Shown: piece by piece, positions 48,826-58,665 of the stretch
How positions within the stretch are numbered: position 1 is the stretch's first letter
How the letters are laid out: every line of letters begins with the position of its first letter
DNA from: Marivirga sericea
GTDB taxonomy: Bacteria > Bacteroidota > Bacteroidia > Cytophagales > Cyclobacteriaceae
Assembly (NCBI RefSeq): GCF_900177665.1
Contig: NZ_FXAW01000009.1
Coordinates: 1 to 64,000, forward strand
Direction of reading: 5' to 3'
DNA: 64,000 nucleotides
The notes under the pieces: generated by a model
Told to the model about the DNA's origin: nothing
The model's input: the letters and a program-made list of their open reading frames with translations, nothing else
The model's database searches: none
Position numbers and translations under genes: made by a program

Positions 48826-50664
48826 TTACTTAAGTTCAACGAAATTTGCAAGTCTTTCGTAGCCAAAATGTAGCAGATTGTTCAAGTAGGATTTGCCGTT
48901 ATTCTCAATTTCCTCTTCCACTTTCTTCTTGAATTCCCATATAGTATTCCTCCGCATTTCCATTAAATCGGAAAGGTCATCCAATGTATATTGATCCTCA
49001 TTAAGATGAGCATATACGATAAAAAAAGCTTTCGGTAAATCGAATTTAATCCCTTTAAAAATTGTGAAGGCCGTGGGACTTTCGTTATACCCACATTTAG
49101 TACATCTTCGAGCGAGATTTGCTTTGTTTAAATGGTATTTACGGTTATTGCATTTTTGACAGGCATAACCCTCTTTCCATTTAAAGGCAGCTAAAATTTC
49201 ATAGCATAGCTCTTTGGTCCGGAAAATGTCAGTAAACTCGCTAAAATTTAGGTTTTTATTAAGCAATCTTTCTCTCTGTATTTTTTTGATGTTATTTTTC
49301 AGTCGCCAATTGTCCAGGTCCAACATAGAATTAATTTCCGCAATTTCTCTAGATTGTTTATTAATCTGCTCGTTGGTTTCTTCTAGCTCTATATTCTTTT
49401 CATTGAGGTCACTCGTTCTTTCTTCTACCTTCTTCTCAAGTCCTTTATTTATTCTATTAATGACTTGTACATTTTGTTCATGTTGAGTTACGATTCTTTT
49501 TAATGCTCTATCTCTATTAGACTTTAAGATTCTCACCCTATCCGAAAGGGCAAAGGTTAGAAACAACATCTCTAGAATAAACCCTATGTGAAGGCTATAA
49601 TAATTGAAGGTATTAAAAGGAATGACAGACCAATTGATGAGTGCTCGCATAAGAAAGCCCGTAAAAAGTATTCCATAAGCCACAACGAAAAATCTTGCCG
49701 GTTTATACCCTCTTCTAAATACAAAAATACTGCTTACAAAAATTAATGATAAAAGTATTATTTCAACATTTCGGAAACGGAATAAGGTCGGATCAAAGAA
49801 TAGAGCATAAACAAAAAGCAGCGATCGAGATATTAATATTGTAAGGATCAACTTATGAAGTTTAGGCGCCCTAATTTTAGTATTCAAAAATCGTATTGAA
49901 AATATAGTAGACCAAAGAATGATAGAATAGAGTGCCACACCGTATGCCAATTGATTCCATTTGGGCTGCTCAGGCCATAAATATTGATAGGCTATCCCAT
50001 CGATACATAAAGCATAGAAGCCCACACTCAATATATAAAAAGTATAGTAAATATATTTAATCTCCCTTATTGCCAGATAGATCAATAAATTATATAAGGA
50101 AATGATGATAATCATCCCATAAAAAATACCGTAAAGGAAGTATTCATTTAAGCTATATTGAATAAAACGATCAATTCGCTTGATCGCAATTCTGATATCT
50201 GCATATTGAGAATTTCTTACCTGGATATAAGCTACATATTCGCTATCGGCATCTAAGGTTAAATCAAAGTTCTTGTGTTTAATAGATTTGCTGCTGAATG
50301 GGTAAGAATCACCAAGATTATATTTTCGATAAACACCCTTGTCCTGTCTTATAAATACATTAATGCTATCTATAGTTTGATCATAAAACTCCATAATATA
50401 ACTCCCATCATATTTTGGCAACACAAAATTTAATTTCACCCAGTAAGTAGAATTTCTATTATAGTCCTCCGGTTCAAAATCAGGTCTTTGCTCAAAATTC
50501 GACTCAAAGGAGGGAGATTTGACATCTGAAAAAGTCAATTGATTGCTTTTATCTTCAAATGAATACAACTCTTCCAAGCTAAGAATAACTTCATCTTTTT
50601 CTTTCTCAATCTCAAGAGGATTCGATAAGATTTGCCACGATAAGATCAATATATAGATAAACAT
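48826..50664 (-). CDS. 7TM-DISM membrane sensor fused to an IS1595-type zinc-ribbon/HTH domain
   Basis: The product has 612 residues. A signal peptide is followed by a 7TMR-DISMED2 sensory domain (about residues 25-160: NRNSTYWVKLNFVLPKYDGS), seven membrane segments (about 175-385: YFLYGIFYGMIIIISLYNLL through YYSLHIGFILEMLFLTFAL) and a coiled coil (about 395-465). The C-terminal output is unexpected: FRTKELCYEILAAFKWKEGY, then a C-x2-C...C-x2-C ribbon (Cys502, 505, 521, 524), AFTIFKGIKFDLPKAFFIVY and a helix-turn-helix (LDDLSDLMEMRRNTIWEFKK). This matches the N-terminal DNA-binding part of IS1595-family transposases without the DDE domain. Its position immediately upstream of susC suggests it regulates this locus in response to an extracellular sugar. 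Confidence 0.85.
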   Translation of the reverse strand: MFIYILILSWQILSNPLEIEKEKDEVILSLEELYSFEDKSNQLTFSDVKSPSFESNFEQRPDFEPEDYNRNSTYWVKLNFVLPKYDGSYIMEFYDQTIDSINVFIRQDKGVYRKYNLGDSYPFSSKSIKHKNFDLTLDADSEYVAYIQVRNSQYADIRIAIKRIDRFIQYSLNEYFLYGIFYGMIIIISLYNLLIYLAIREIKYIYYTFYILSVGFYALCIDGIAYQYLWPEQPKWNQLAYGVALYSIILWSTIFSIRFLNTKIRAPKLHKLILTILISRSLLFVYALFFDPTLFRFRNVEIILLSLIFVSSIFVFRRGYKPARFFVVAYGILFTGFLMRALINWSVIPFNTFNYYSLHIGFILEMLFLTFALSDRVRILKSNRDRALKRIVTQHEQNVQVINRINKGLEKKVEERTSDLNEKNIELEETNEQINKQSREIAEINSMLDLDNWRLKNNIKKIQRERLLNKNLNFSEFTDIFRTKELCYEILAAFKWKEGYACQKCNNRKYHLNKANLARRCTKCGYNESPTAFTIFKGIKFDLPKAFFIVYAHLNEDQYTLDDLSDLMEMRRNTIWEFKKKVEEEIENNGKSYLNNLLHFGYERLANFVELK

Positions 50665-50863
50665 GCTCAGAAAGATAAAATTTTACTGTAAATTTTATTA
50701 GCTACAAATTCAGATAATTTTCAGTTTTTTTAGAATGATTTCCAAAAATTAATTCGAGCAAAGCTATTTGGACTCAATTTTATCTATCTTTTCTATGAAA
50801 AATTCCAGAAATATATAATTAAACTTATATTACAACTTTATATTGAAAACTTAAACTATTACC

Positions 50864-52366
50864 ATGTTTCGATCAAAACCTTTAAACCTGTCCGCATTTA
50901 CTGCCATTGCTCTCATTTCAATTTTCTGGTCCGCTTGTTCTCAGAAAAAAGAGGAATACAAAGCCGAAGATTCAAAACCCCTCAATGAAGAGATTATACT
51001 AAAACCATTTGCAGACAATAATGGCGTTTATCCTCCTGACTCTATTTATTCAGGACCATTTTTCAAAGCTAATTATAACTACCCAAAAAGTGTAGCAGCT
51101 AAGAATTATCCATGGGAAAAGATCACGCAAGGCCAAGCAATCACAAGGGAAAACGCAAGCGATTATGTAATGAGCATTAGAGAATATATTTACGATGCCA
51201 TGCAGGTAATGATCAATGAACCTAAAAAATGGCCTAATAGTGAATATAGAAAGGACTGGTATAATATGGCTTGGAGTGCACAAGCATACCAGGGGCCGGG
51301 TTGGGAAGGCCTAGAAACTGTTTATGGGACCATGACAGGACAAGTTTTGAAAAATGATATTTTTAAGGATTACGGTTTTGAAGGCCCGATGCAAAACCAT
51401 GCGTTGGTCTACTACAACGATGTAGCTTCTTTGACTCTCGATAAACTTTGGAAATCGAACGATACAAGTGGGTTTTATCCTGAATACACCACTGAAGCTG
51501 CTCAATTTGAGCAGAATGCAATCATCATTAAAGCTGCTGGAACCACTGCAACTGGCGAAGATTGGGATATAATGAAAGGAGCAGGAACCTTCCCTATCTA
51601 CAGAGAAATGGCATACGGTCCAGAAAAAGACAAAGGACCCGTTTTACAAGAATTGGCTTGGATACAATTTGATATTATCATAAAAGATACTATTGCAGCA
51701 CCTGAAACAGGATGGGTATTTTCAACATTTATTTACGATAAAGAAAGCCAAGGTAAATCAACTTTTGATCGACTAGAACTTTTAGGGGTTGCTTGGGGTA
51801 ATGACCCTAAACAGATGGATACTACCAAATCCTTGAATCAAACCTATTTGAATCCTAGTGCACCAGACTATTATCAAGCTAACATAGGCTATGGAGATAG
51901 ACTTTCTGGTCCAATAGATGTGGCGATGGTAGGCGGAATCACAGCAGATGGATCAGCAGATAGTGTTTTTGTTTTGGATAAAGCGGGGAAGGCTTCAGGT
52001 GGTAAGTCTTATCTCCACTTTAGAGCTTCGGCTTGCTTGAGCTGCCACGGAACAGCAACTTTCCCTCCACAAAATGATTTTTATCCATCTCCTAAGCAAA
52101 ATTTAGTGTATACAGACACGCTTTATAATCCTGCAAGCAAGGGCTGGAGTAATTATTATCAAAATAGAGCAGGTACTGAAACTATGCCTGCATTAGACGG
52201 GGAACAAAAAGCAGTAATGGCATTAGATTATGACTTATTTATGCAATTCGCTTTAAATAACTCACGACTAGCCGGTAATTATGAAGATAAGCCAGAACAG
52301 CCAAAGGGTTACAAGCCTTTGGATCATCAAAAATATCCTGTTCTCTATATGCCGAGGTCCAAATAA
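50864..52366 (+). CDS. Lipoprotein with a single c-type haem motif
   Basis: The product has 500 residues. TAIALISIFWSACSQKKEEY has a lipobox (WSAC). A single haem attachment site CLSCH lies in HFRASACLSCHGTATFPPQN near residue 390. The preceding 350 residues are soluble, rich in Trp and Tyr (DWYNMAWSAQAYQGPGWEGL), and match no family I can name. LHFRASACLSCHG is reminiscent of the haem region of large periplasmic cytochrome-like proteins of unknown role. A distal haem ligand (Met or His) cannot be fixed by eye. Nothing next to it encodes an electron-transfer partner. Confidence 0.75.
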   Translation: MFRSKPLNLSAFTAIALISIFWSACSQKKEEYKAEDSKPLNEEIILKPFADNNGVYPPDSIYSGPFFKANYNYPKSVAAKNYPWEKITQGQAITRENASDYVMSIREYIYDAMQVMINEPKKWPNSEYRKDWYNMAWSAQAYQGPGWEGLETVYGTMTGQVLKNDIFKDYGFEGPMQNHALVYYNDVASLTLDKLWKSNDTSGFYPEYTTEAAQFEQNAIIIKAAGTTATGEDWDIMKGAGTFPIYREMAYGPEKDKGPVLQELAWIQFDIIIKDTIAAPETGWVFSTFIYDKESQGKSTFDRLELLGVAWGNDPKQMDTTKSLNQTYLNPSAPDYYQANIGYGDRLSGPIDVAMVGGITADGSADSVFVLDKAGKASGGKSYLHFRASACLSCHGTATFPPQNDFYPSPKQNLVYTDTLYNPASKGWSNYYQNRAGTETMPALDGEQKAVMALDYDLFMQFALNNSRLAGNYEDKPEQPKGYKPLDHQKYPVLYMPRSK

Positions 52367-52506
52367 TAAAAACATGGGAGGCTGCTGATCGATGATTTAA
52401 AGCCTTCCATCTTAAAAGGACACTAGAATTTTATTTTCAGGTAGTTAGAATCGATATTTACAATCAATAGGGGGAAAAATAAAAGGGGCATTTTGAGTGA
52501 AATAAA

Positions 52507-55500
52507 ATGATGGAAGGAGAATTAATCTACAATTCGACAACAACGAGCATATATAAGACGAAATTATCTGAGTATGATTCGGACGTGCTAGTGAAGTTAT
52601 TGAAAAAGGAGCATGAGTCAGATAAGAAAATCAACCAGTTTGAAAATGAGTTGCAAATTAGCAAAAAGTTAGAAAACAGTGGATTTAGAAAAGCTCTGAG
52701 TAAAAAAATCATTGATGGACAACATGCTCTTGTACTGGAATATGTTGCAGGAACACCACTATCTCAAGTTTTTACACAAACCGTAAGTATTTCAGAATTT
52801 CTAGATATTGCAATTCAGTCCTCCACTCTTTTAGGAAAACTCCATCAAAAACACATTATTCATAAAGACATCAATAGCAACAATATACTTTATGATCAAA
52901 CGAATAAAAAAATATCCATTATAGATTTTAACATCTCCTCTGAAATAAATTTAAAATCTAACCATCTAGAAAATCCCGATCGTCTAGAAGGGACCTTACA
53001 GTACATTTCTCCTGAGCAAACAGGACGAGTAAACCGTATTATTGATTATAGGTCTGACTTGTATTCATTAGGCATCACACTATATGAAGTACTGTGCCGT
53101 GCGCTACCGTTTCGGGCGAGTGATTCACTAGAATTAATTCATTTCCACATTGCAAAAAAGCCTGTCGCACCGCATAAACAAAACGACAAGATTCCAAAAG
53201 TAATCTCAGAAATTATCTTGAAATTACTTTCAAAAAATGCAGAGGACCGATATCAATCAGCAGAAGGATTGCTCCATGACCTGCATAAATGCCAACAGGA
53301 ATGGGAAAAAACATCAAAAATAACTGACTTTACTATTGGTCAAGAAGACTTTTCCAATCAATTCACAATTCCTGAAAAACTGTATGGAAGATCAACTGAA
53401 ATACAGCAGTTGCTGGACGCTTTTTCGCGAGCTAGTAATCTTAGTAAAGAATTAGTTTTAGTTTCAGGAGCTTCCGGAACAGGTAAATCAGCTTTAATAA
53501 GCGAGGTTAATAAACCCATAACTGAAAAAAAAGGAGAGTTTCTAAGTGGCAAATTTGACCAATTTCAAAGAAACAATCCTTATTTTGCTATCAGTCAAGC
53601 ATTCAAAAGCTTTACTCAATCGATTCTTTCCAAGGAGGAAAACCAATTAAAAATTTGGCGAGATAAAATACAAAATACCTTAGGAGAAAATGGAGAAGTT
53701 TTACTGGAAATAATTCCTGAAATGGAACTTGTTATTGGAAAGCAGCCTCCGCTACCTAACCTAGGTGCCGCAGAGTCTCAAAATAGATTGAACTTCGTCT
53801 TTCAAAAATTCATTAAATCTATTGCTCAAGCGGAGCACCCATTAGTGATTTTCATTGATGATATGCAGTGGGCCGACACTGCCTCTTTAAACTTATTAAA
53901 TGCCATCCTTGCAGATAAAGAAATTGAGAATCTGTTGATTATACTATCCTATAGAGATAATGAGGTAGCTGAAGCACACCCCTTTCAGTTAATGCTGGAT
54001 AAATTAAAACTGGATGAACTCGCGATAACAAAAATTGCACTTGAAAATTTGTCCCTCGATTCTATAGTAGAATTATTAAAAGATGCTTTGTTAGATACTG
54101 GTGCACAAATCATGGCCTTAGCAGAATTAATTCAACAGAAGACAGGTGGGAATGCTTTTTTTGTAACGCAATTCCTTAGAAATCTTTATGAAGAGGCTTA
54201 CATAACAGCCAAACCAGGTGATAGAAAATGGAGCTTTGATTTAGACAAAGTGAGCAAAATGGGATTCAGCGATAACGTGCTGGATTTGATGATGCAAAAA
54301 GCAGAAAAATTACCGAAAGATTTACAAGAGACTCTTAAAACAGCCTCAGTAGTAGGAAATACTTTCAGCCTTCAAGAATTGACTCAGCTTAGTAATCAGA
54401 AAAATGAAGTCATTATTCCGATCCTAAAGAAGGCCTTACAGGAAAATCTTATTATCCCGCTACGGGATAATATAGCGTTATTATCTTCTACAACTATTAA
54501 AGAGGAAATCCAATTCAAATTTGTACATGACAGAATCCAGCAAGCCTTTTATGAATTATTGGGTCATGAAAGAGCACAATTGCTACATTTATCCATCGGG
54601 AGAATGATTAAGTCTAATTCCGAAAAAGATAAAGAAAGCAATATACTTTTTGAAATGATCAACCATTTTAACCAAGCATTAAATTTAATAAATGATGTAG
54701 AGGAGAAAATTGAAATCAGTAAATTAAATTCTTGGGCGTGTGAAAAAGCAATATTGAGCGCAGCTTATGAATCGGCATTGAATTATGCTGAAAATGGAAT
54801 GAAATTGATTGAAGGTGAAAAGCTCGAAGATGAACTTGACCTTCTATTTCAAATCAATCTCAGAAGAGCCGAGGCTGAGCATTTGTGCGACCGAGATGGC
54901 GCTGCTAATGAATTCTATGATAAAGCCATTGCTCTGGCCAACGGTAAAAAACAAAAAGCGGATGCCTATGAAAAGAAAATTCATTTTTATACTAATATAG
55001 GAGACTTTAAGAAAGCCTACGCAACGGGAAGCGAAGTGCTGAATAAAATATTTAATATTAAGCTGCCGCAAAACCCGCCTAAGCCTGCTTTGATTATCAA
55101 TATGCTAAAGACCAAAAGCAAGTTTAAAGGTCAACCTATTCGCGACTTTGTCAACCATAAAAGAGCTGAAGATGAAAATGTAATTCTAGCCGTGAAACTG
55201 ATGGCCGCCATTTTAAAATCCGCTTATCAAATTAAACCGGAACTAGCCGTTGCCAATGCCATGGTAATGGTTAATTTATGCATGAAGAAAGGTAATACTC
55301 CGGAAAGTGCCATTGGTTACTTGGTTTTTGGGGGTATTTTTATGGGTGGTATTTTGGGTATGAGAAAAACTGGCCAGCAGTTTGGCCAATTAGCGCGTGA
55401 TTTAAATGAAAAATACGGCAATATGACCCAGCGTAGTGAAGTGCTTTTTGTGAATGGCTATTTTGCTACCTCCTGGCTAAACCCTGCAATTGAAGCCGAA

Positions 55501-57789
55501 AGCTATTTCAATAAAGCTTATGAAACAGGCCTGGAGACTGGCGATCTATTTCACACAGGTTGTAGCTGTTGCGCTACTTTGCAGCATCAATTAATGCGAG
55601 GAATACCCTTAAAGGAAATTGAAAAGAAAGCCGGTATTTATCAAGAATTACTTAAAAATCTTTCAAATAATCAAGAGCTGATTGGAACCGTCAAAGCAGT
55701 CAAGCAGGCTGTTTTATGTTTTCAAGGAAAAACTGCCAGAGCCACTTCTTTTGACGATGAACAATTCTCTGAAAAGGAATATTCAAAACAAACAGAGGGC
55801 TATGTATCTCAGCATTTTGCGCATTACTTCTTCATCAATAAGCTCTATAAGCAATATTTAAATAGAGATTTTGAGGAGACTAAAAAGACTATAAAAAAAT
55901 CCAAAAGTCTAATGGATGCCTCTGCAGGTATGCTGCACAGCTCCGAACATTATTTTTGGGCGGGAATGAACAATGCTATAATGCATCAAAAATCAGGAGA
56001 CAAAAAATCTGATTTGAATACTGCCATTAAAAGATTTAAGAAATGGAAAATCCAGAATCCAGCAAATTTTGAAGCCAAGTATTTATTCTTAAAAGCTGAA
56101 GGCGAATTCATCAATAAAAAGTACTGGCACGCAGCTAAGACCTATACCCAAGCTATAGAAAGTGCTAGGAAATATCATTATCTGCACCTGCCTGCTATGA
56201 TTCATGAACGTATGGCGGAACTGATGGATATTGAAAATCGACATGAAGAGGCCAAATATCATCTGAATAGATCGATTATAATGTATAGCAAACAAGGTTT
56301 TCAAAATAAAGCAGAAGTGCTACAGAAAAAACAAAGCACTGTATATGGAGGCAATGATATTACATCATCTACGCTAGCCACTACTTCTGCCAAGATTACT
56401 GAATTTAACTTTGAGGGAGCTAACACTATTGACATTAATACTATTATCAAATCTTCTCAAACGCTATCTGGGGAAGTAGTATTATCTAAATTATTAGATA
56501 AAGTCATGCATCTGGTAATTGAAAATGCTGGAGCTGAGAAAGGTTTCTTGATGTTAAAGAATGAAGATACTAAAGAGTGGTTTGTAGAAGCTAGTTGCGA
56601 TGTAGAAAATACGGAAGTAGAATTAATGCAACATCTTCCGATCAAAGATATGATGCCGAGAGGTAAAAATCCTCAAATATCTGCCGGCATTGTTAACTAC
56701 GTGATGCGAACGGAAGAGACAATAGTGCTAAATGATGCCACTAAAGAGGGGAATTTCACTCAAGATGAACATGTACTTTTGCAAAACCCTAAATCCGTTC
56801 TATGCATTCCGTTGGTTTACAAGGGCAAAATGTTGGGAATTTTATATTTAGAAAATAATCTTTCATATGGAGCCTTTAATGCAGACAGGACTCGGATTTT
56901 AAACATGCTGACAACACAAATGGCTATTTCAATTGAAAATGCCATGCTCTATGAAAACTTGGAAGAAAAGGTGCAGAAACGTACCGTAGAGGTTGTGGAA
57001 CAAAAAGAAATCATAGAAAAGAAAAATGAAAATATTACCGCTAGTATTAAATATGCAGAAAGAATACAGAGCGCTGCACTTCCCACCAATGAAAGCATTA
57101 GTGCTTCCCTAAAGGAAAATTTCATCTACTTTAAACCTAGAGATATCGTATCTGGTGACTTCTACTGGTTTGCCAAGACCAAAGACAAAATCTTCATTGC
57201 TGCAGTAGATTGTACAGGTCATGGTGTTCCTGGTGCCTTTATGTCATTAGTAGGAGAATCTCATTTAACCAGCATTGTAAAACAGAACAATATTTTAGAA
57301 CCTGGTAAGATTTTAGATCATTTACATGATGCCATCCAAAGGTCATTAAAACAGAAAGAAAGTAATAATCAAGATGGAATGGATGCCGCATTATGTGCAA
57401 TTGATATTACCAATAACACGTTAGAATATGCAGGTGCTAATAATCCATTGGTAATGGTGGACCAAAAAGGTGAAATGACGATCATAAAAGCTAATAAAAT
57501 GGCGATAGGTGGCAAAAGAAAAACTCGCAACAATGATCGCTTTACCAATCATAAAGTAGATTTAGTAAAGGGCACTACTTTTTACATCTATTCCGATGGC
57601 TATGCCGACCAATTTGGTGGGCCTAATGATCGGAAATTTATGGTGAAGAATATGAAAAAGCTGCTTCAAGATATTGCTCCTGAACCAGTAGAAAAGCAAA
57701 AATCAATATTAGGTGATCGATTTGAAAGCTGGAAAGGTCAGCAATCGCAGGTAGACGATGTGTTAGTAATTGGTTTCAGAGTTATATAA
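52507..57789 (+). CDS. Multidomain Ser/Thr kinase - AAA ATPase - TPR - GAF - PP2C (SpoIIE) phosphatase
   Basis: The 1760-residue soluble product has: a protein kinase (about 10-270) with Lys in DVLVKLLKKEHESDK, catalytic loop IHKDINSNNILYD, DFN for DFG (KISIIDFNISSE), and EGTLQYISPEQTGRVNRIID; a STAND-like ATPase (about 285-650) with Walker A GASGTGKSALISEV (near 320) and Walker B LVIFIDDMQWADTAS; helical TPR-like repeats (about 700-1300); a GAF domain (about 1325-1480); a coiled coil; and a SpoIIE-type PP2C domain (about 1535-1757) with FKPRDIVSGDFYWFAKTKDK, AVDCTGHGVPGAFMSLVGES, FYIYSDGYADQFGGPND and SQVDDVLVIGF. The usual relatives end in a histidine kinase; here a phosphatase replaces it. 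Partners are unknown. Confidence 0.9.
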   Translation: MMEGELIYNSTTTSIYKTKLSEYDSDVLVKLLKKEHESDKKINQFENELQISKKLENSGFRKALSKKIIDGQHALVLEYVAGTPLSQVFTQTVSISEFLDIAIQSSTLLGKLHQKHIIHKDINSNNILYDQTNKKISIIDFNISSEINLKSNHLENPDRLEGTLQYISPEQTGRVNRIIDYRSDLYSLGITLYEVLCRALPFRASDSLELIHFHIAKKPVAPHKQNDKIPKVISEIILKLLSKNAEDRYQSAEGLLHDLHKCQQEWEKTSKITDFTIGQEDFSNQFTIPEKLYGRSTEIQQLLDAFSRASNLSKELVLVSGASGTGKSALISEVNKPITEKKGEFLSGKFDQFQRNNPYFAISQAFKSFTQSILSKEENQLKIWRDKIQNTLGENGEVLLEIIPEMELVIGKQPPLPNLGAAESQNRLNFVFQKFIKSIAQAEHPLVIFIDDMQWADTASLNLLNAILADKEIENLLIILSYRDNEVAEAHPFQLMLDKLKLDELAITKIALENLSLDSIVELLKDALLDTGAQIMALAELIQQKTGGNAFFVTQFLRNLYEEAYITAKPGDRKWSFDLDKVSKMGFSDNVLDLMMQKAEKLPKDLQETLKTASVVGNTFSLQELTQLSNQKNEVIIPILKKALQENLIIPLRDNIALLSSTTIKEEIQFKFVHDRIQQAFYELLGHERAQLLHLSIGRMIKSNSEKDKESNILFEMINHFNQALNLINDVEEKIEISKLNSWACEKAILSAAYESALNYAENGMKLIEGEKLEDELDLLFQINLRRAEAEHLCDRDGAANEFYDKAIALANGKKQKADAYEKKIHFYTNIGDFKKAYATGSEVLNKIFNIKLPQNPPKPALIINMLKTKSKFKGQPIRDFVNHKRAEDENVILAVKLMAAILKSAYQIKPELAVANAMVMVNLCMKKGNTPESAIGYLVFGGIFMGGILGMRKTGQQFGQLARDLNEKYGNMTQRSEVLFVNGYFATSWLNPAIEAESYFNKAYETGLETGDLFHTGCSCCATLQHQLMRGIPLKEIEKKAGIYQELLKNLSNNQELIGTVKAVKQAVLCFQGKTARATSFDDEQFSEKEYSKQTEGYVSQHFAHYFFINKLYKQYLNRDFEETKKTIKKSKSLMDASAGMLHSSEHYFWAGMNNAIMHQKSGDKKSDLNTAIKRFKKWKIQNPANFEAKYLFLKAEGEFINKKYWHAAKTYTQAIESARKYHYLHLPAMIHERMAELMDIENRHEEAKYHLNRSIIMYSKQGFQNKAEVLQKKQSTVYGGNDITSSTLATTSAKITEFNFEGANTIDINTIIKSSQTLSGEVVLSKLLDKVMHLVIENAGAEKGFLMLKNEDTKEWFVEASCDVENTEVELMQHLPIKDMMPRGKNPQISAGIVNYVMRTEETIVLNDATKEGNFTQDEHVLLQNPKSVLCIPLVYKGKMLGILYLENNLSYGAFNADRTRILNMLTTQMAISIENAMLYENLEEKVQKRTVEVVEQKEIIEKKNENITASIKYAERIQSAALPTNESISASLKENFIYFKPRDIVSGDFYWFAKTKDKIFIAAVDCTGHGVPGAFMSLVGESHLTSIVKQNNILEPGKILDHLHDAIQRSLKQKESNNQDGMDAALCAIDITNNTLEYAGANNPLVMVDQKGEMTIIKANKMAIGGKRKTRNNDRFTNHKVDLVKGTTFYIYSDGYADQFGGPNDRKFMVKNMKKLLQDIAPEPVEKQKSILGDRFESWKGQQSQVDDVLVIGFRVI

Positions 57790-57792
57790 AAA

Positions 57793-57834
57793 AAATAGGC
57801 TGTCTTTGCATAATTCATCGAAGACAGCCTATTT
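57793..57834. terminator. Bidirectional terminator after the kinase/phosphatase gene
   Basis: AAATAGGCTGTCTT (57793-57806) and AAGACAGCCTATTT (57821-57834) are exact 14-base reverse complements. It lies just after the stop at 57789 and before the stop of the opposing small membrane gene. Confidence 0.9.
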
Positions 57835-57854
57835 ACCTTACTTGATTCAAAAAA

Positions 57855-58055
57855 TTACTTTTTCCCTTTAGAATACAATAAACCTCCTACCACTAATACT
57901 ACTACACTTACAATCAATGGGGTCCAATCTGCTGAACTAACCGCAATATCCATCCCCAAAACACTAAAGCTTTCAGAGTCTTGCATTGCTTGGACTCCAA
58001 AGAGAACCGTGCCTATCAGTCCGATAATCAGAATAATTATGCCAATAATTTTCAT
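57855..58055 (-). CDS. Small two-span membrane protein (DUF3185-like)
   Basis: This product has about 66 residues from MKIIGIIILIIGLIGTVLFG; an ATG 12 codons upstream gives a polar, unlikely extension. Two hydrophobic helices flank a short polar loop (GVQAMQDSESFSVLGMDIAV, then PLIVSVVVLVVGGLLYSKGK). The pattern matches DUF3185 inner-membrane proteins of unknown function common in marine Bacteroidota. Confidence 0.7.
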   Translation of the reverse strand: MKIIGIIILIIGLIGTVLFGVQAMQDSESFSVLGMDIAVSSADWTPLIVSVVVLVVGGLLYSKGKK

Positions 58056-58166
58056 ATGTACGATTGATTTTGGTTTAGAAAGAACATTCAATACATTCTT
58101 TTGTATTTAATACATACGGTAATATTAAAGAATGGTTATGATGTTATTCTCTTGCCTTGTTCAATT

Positions 58167-58655
58167 TCAGCTCAATGCGGCTAATAAACTCTCCAAATTA
58201 AGTGGCCTAGTATACATTTCTATTTCTCCATCATCGCCTATCGGCCATTCAGACTTTGGTCGATCCCAATAGAGTTCTACACCATTTCCATCCGGATCAT
58301 CTAAATACAATGCTTCGGAAACTCCATGATCTGCTGCTCCTGTAAATGGATAGTTAGCTTGTCTTAAACGAAGAAAAATTTCTGCCAAGGCTGTTCTGGT
58401 AGGATAAACAATAGCTGTATGAAACAAGCCAGGATATCTACTAGGTGCTGGTTCAGAGCCCTTACTCTGCCATGTATTTAAGCCAATATGATGATGATAA
58501 CCACCTGCTGAAATAAAAGCGGCTTGATCACCCATTTTCTGCGTAATCTCAAAACCTAGCAATCCATGATAGAATTCTAAGGCTTCATCCAAATCAGCAA
58601 CTTTCAAATGTACATGACCAATCCGAGTTTCCGTTGGTATTTTGTAATTTTCCAC
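58167..58655 (-). CDS. VOC-family (glyoxalase/extradiol-dioxygenase-like) protein
   Basis: The 162-residue product has one complete VOC module: TRIGHVHLKVADLDEALEFY (metal His), HHHIGLNTWQSKGSEPAPSR, GLFHTAIVYPTRTALAEIFL (second His) and YLDDPDGNGVELYWDRPKSE (metal Glu). It resembles the N-terminal half of CatE-like catechol-2,3-dioxygenases. It begins 10 bases after the nitroreductase gene, so the two form an operon. Substrate unknown. Confidence 0.88.
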   Translation of the reverse strand: MENYKIPTETRIGHVHLKVADLDEALEFYHGLLGFEITQKMGDQAAFISAGGYHHHIGLNTWQSKGSEPAPSRYPGLFHTAIVYPTRTALAEIFLRLRQANYPFTGAADHGVSEALYLDDPDGNGVELYWDRPKSEWPIGDDGEIEMYTRPLNLESLLAALS

Positions 58656-58665
58656 AGAACTGAAT

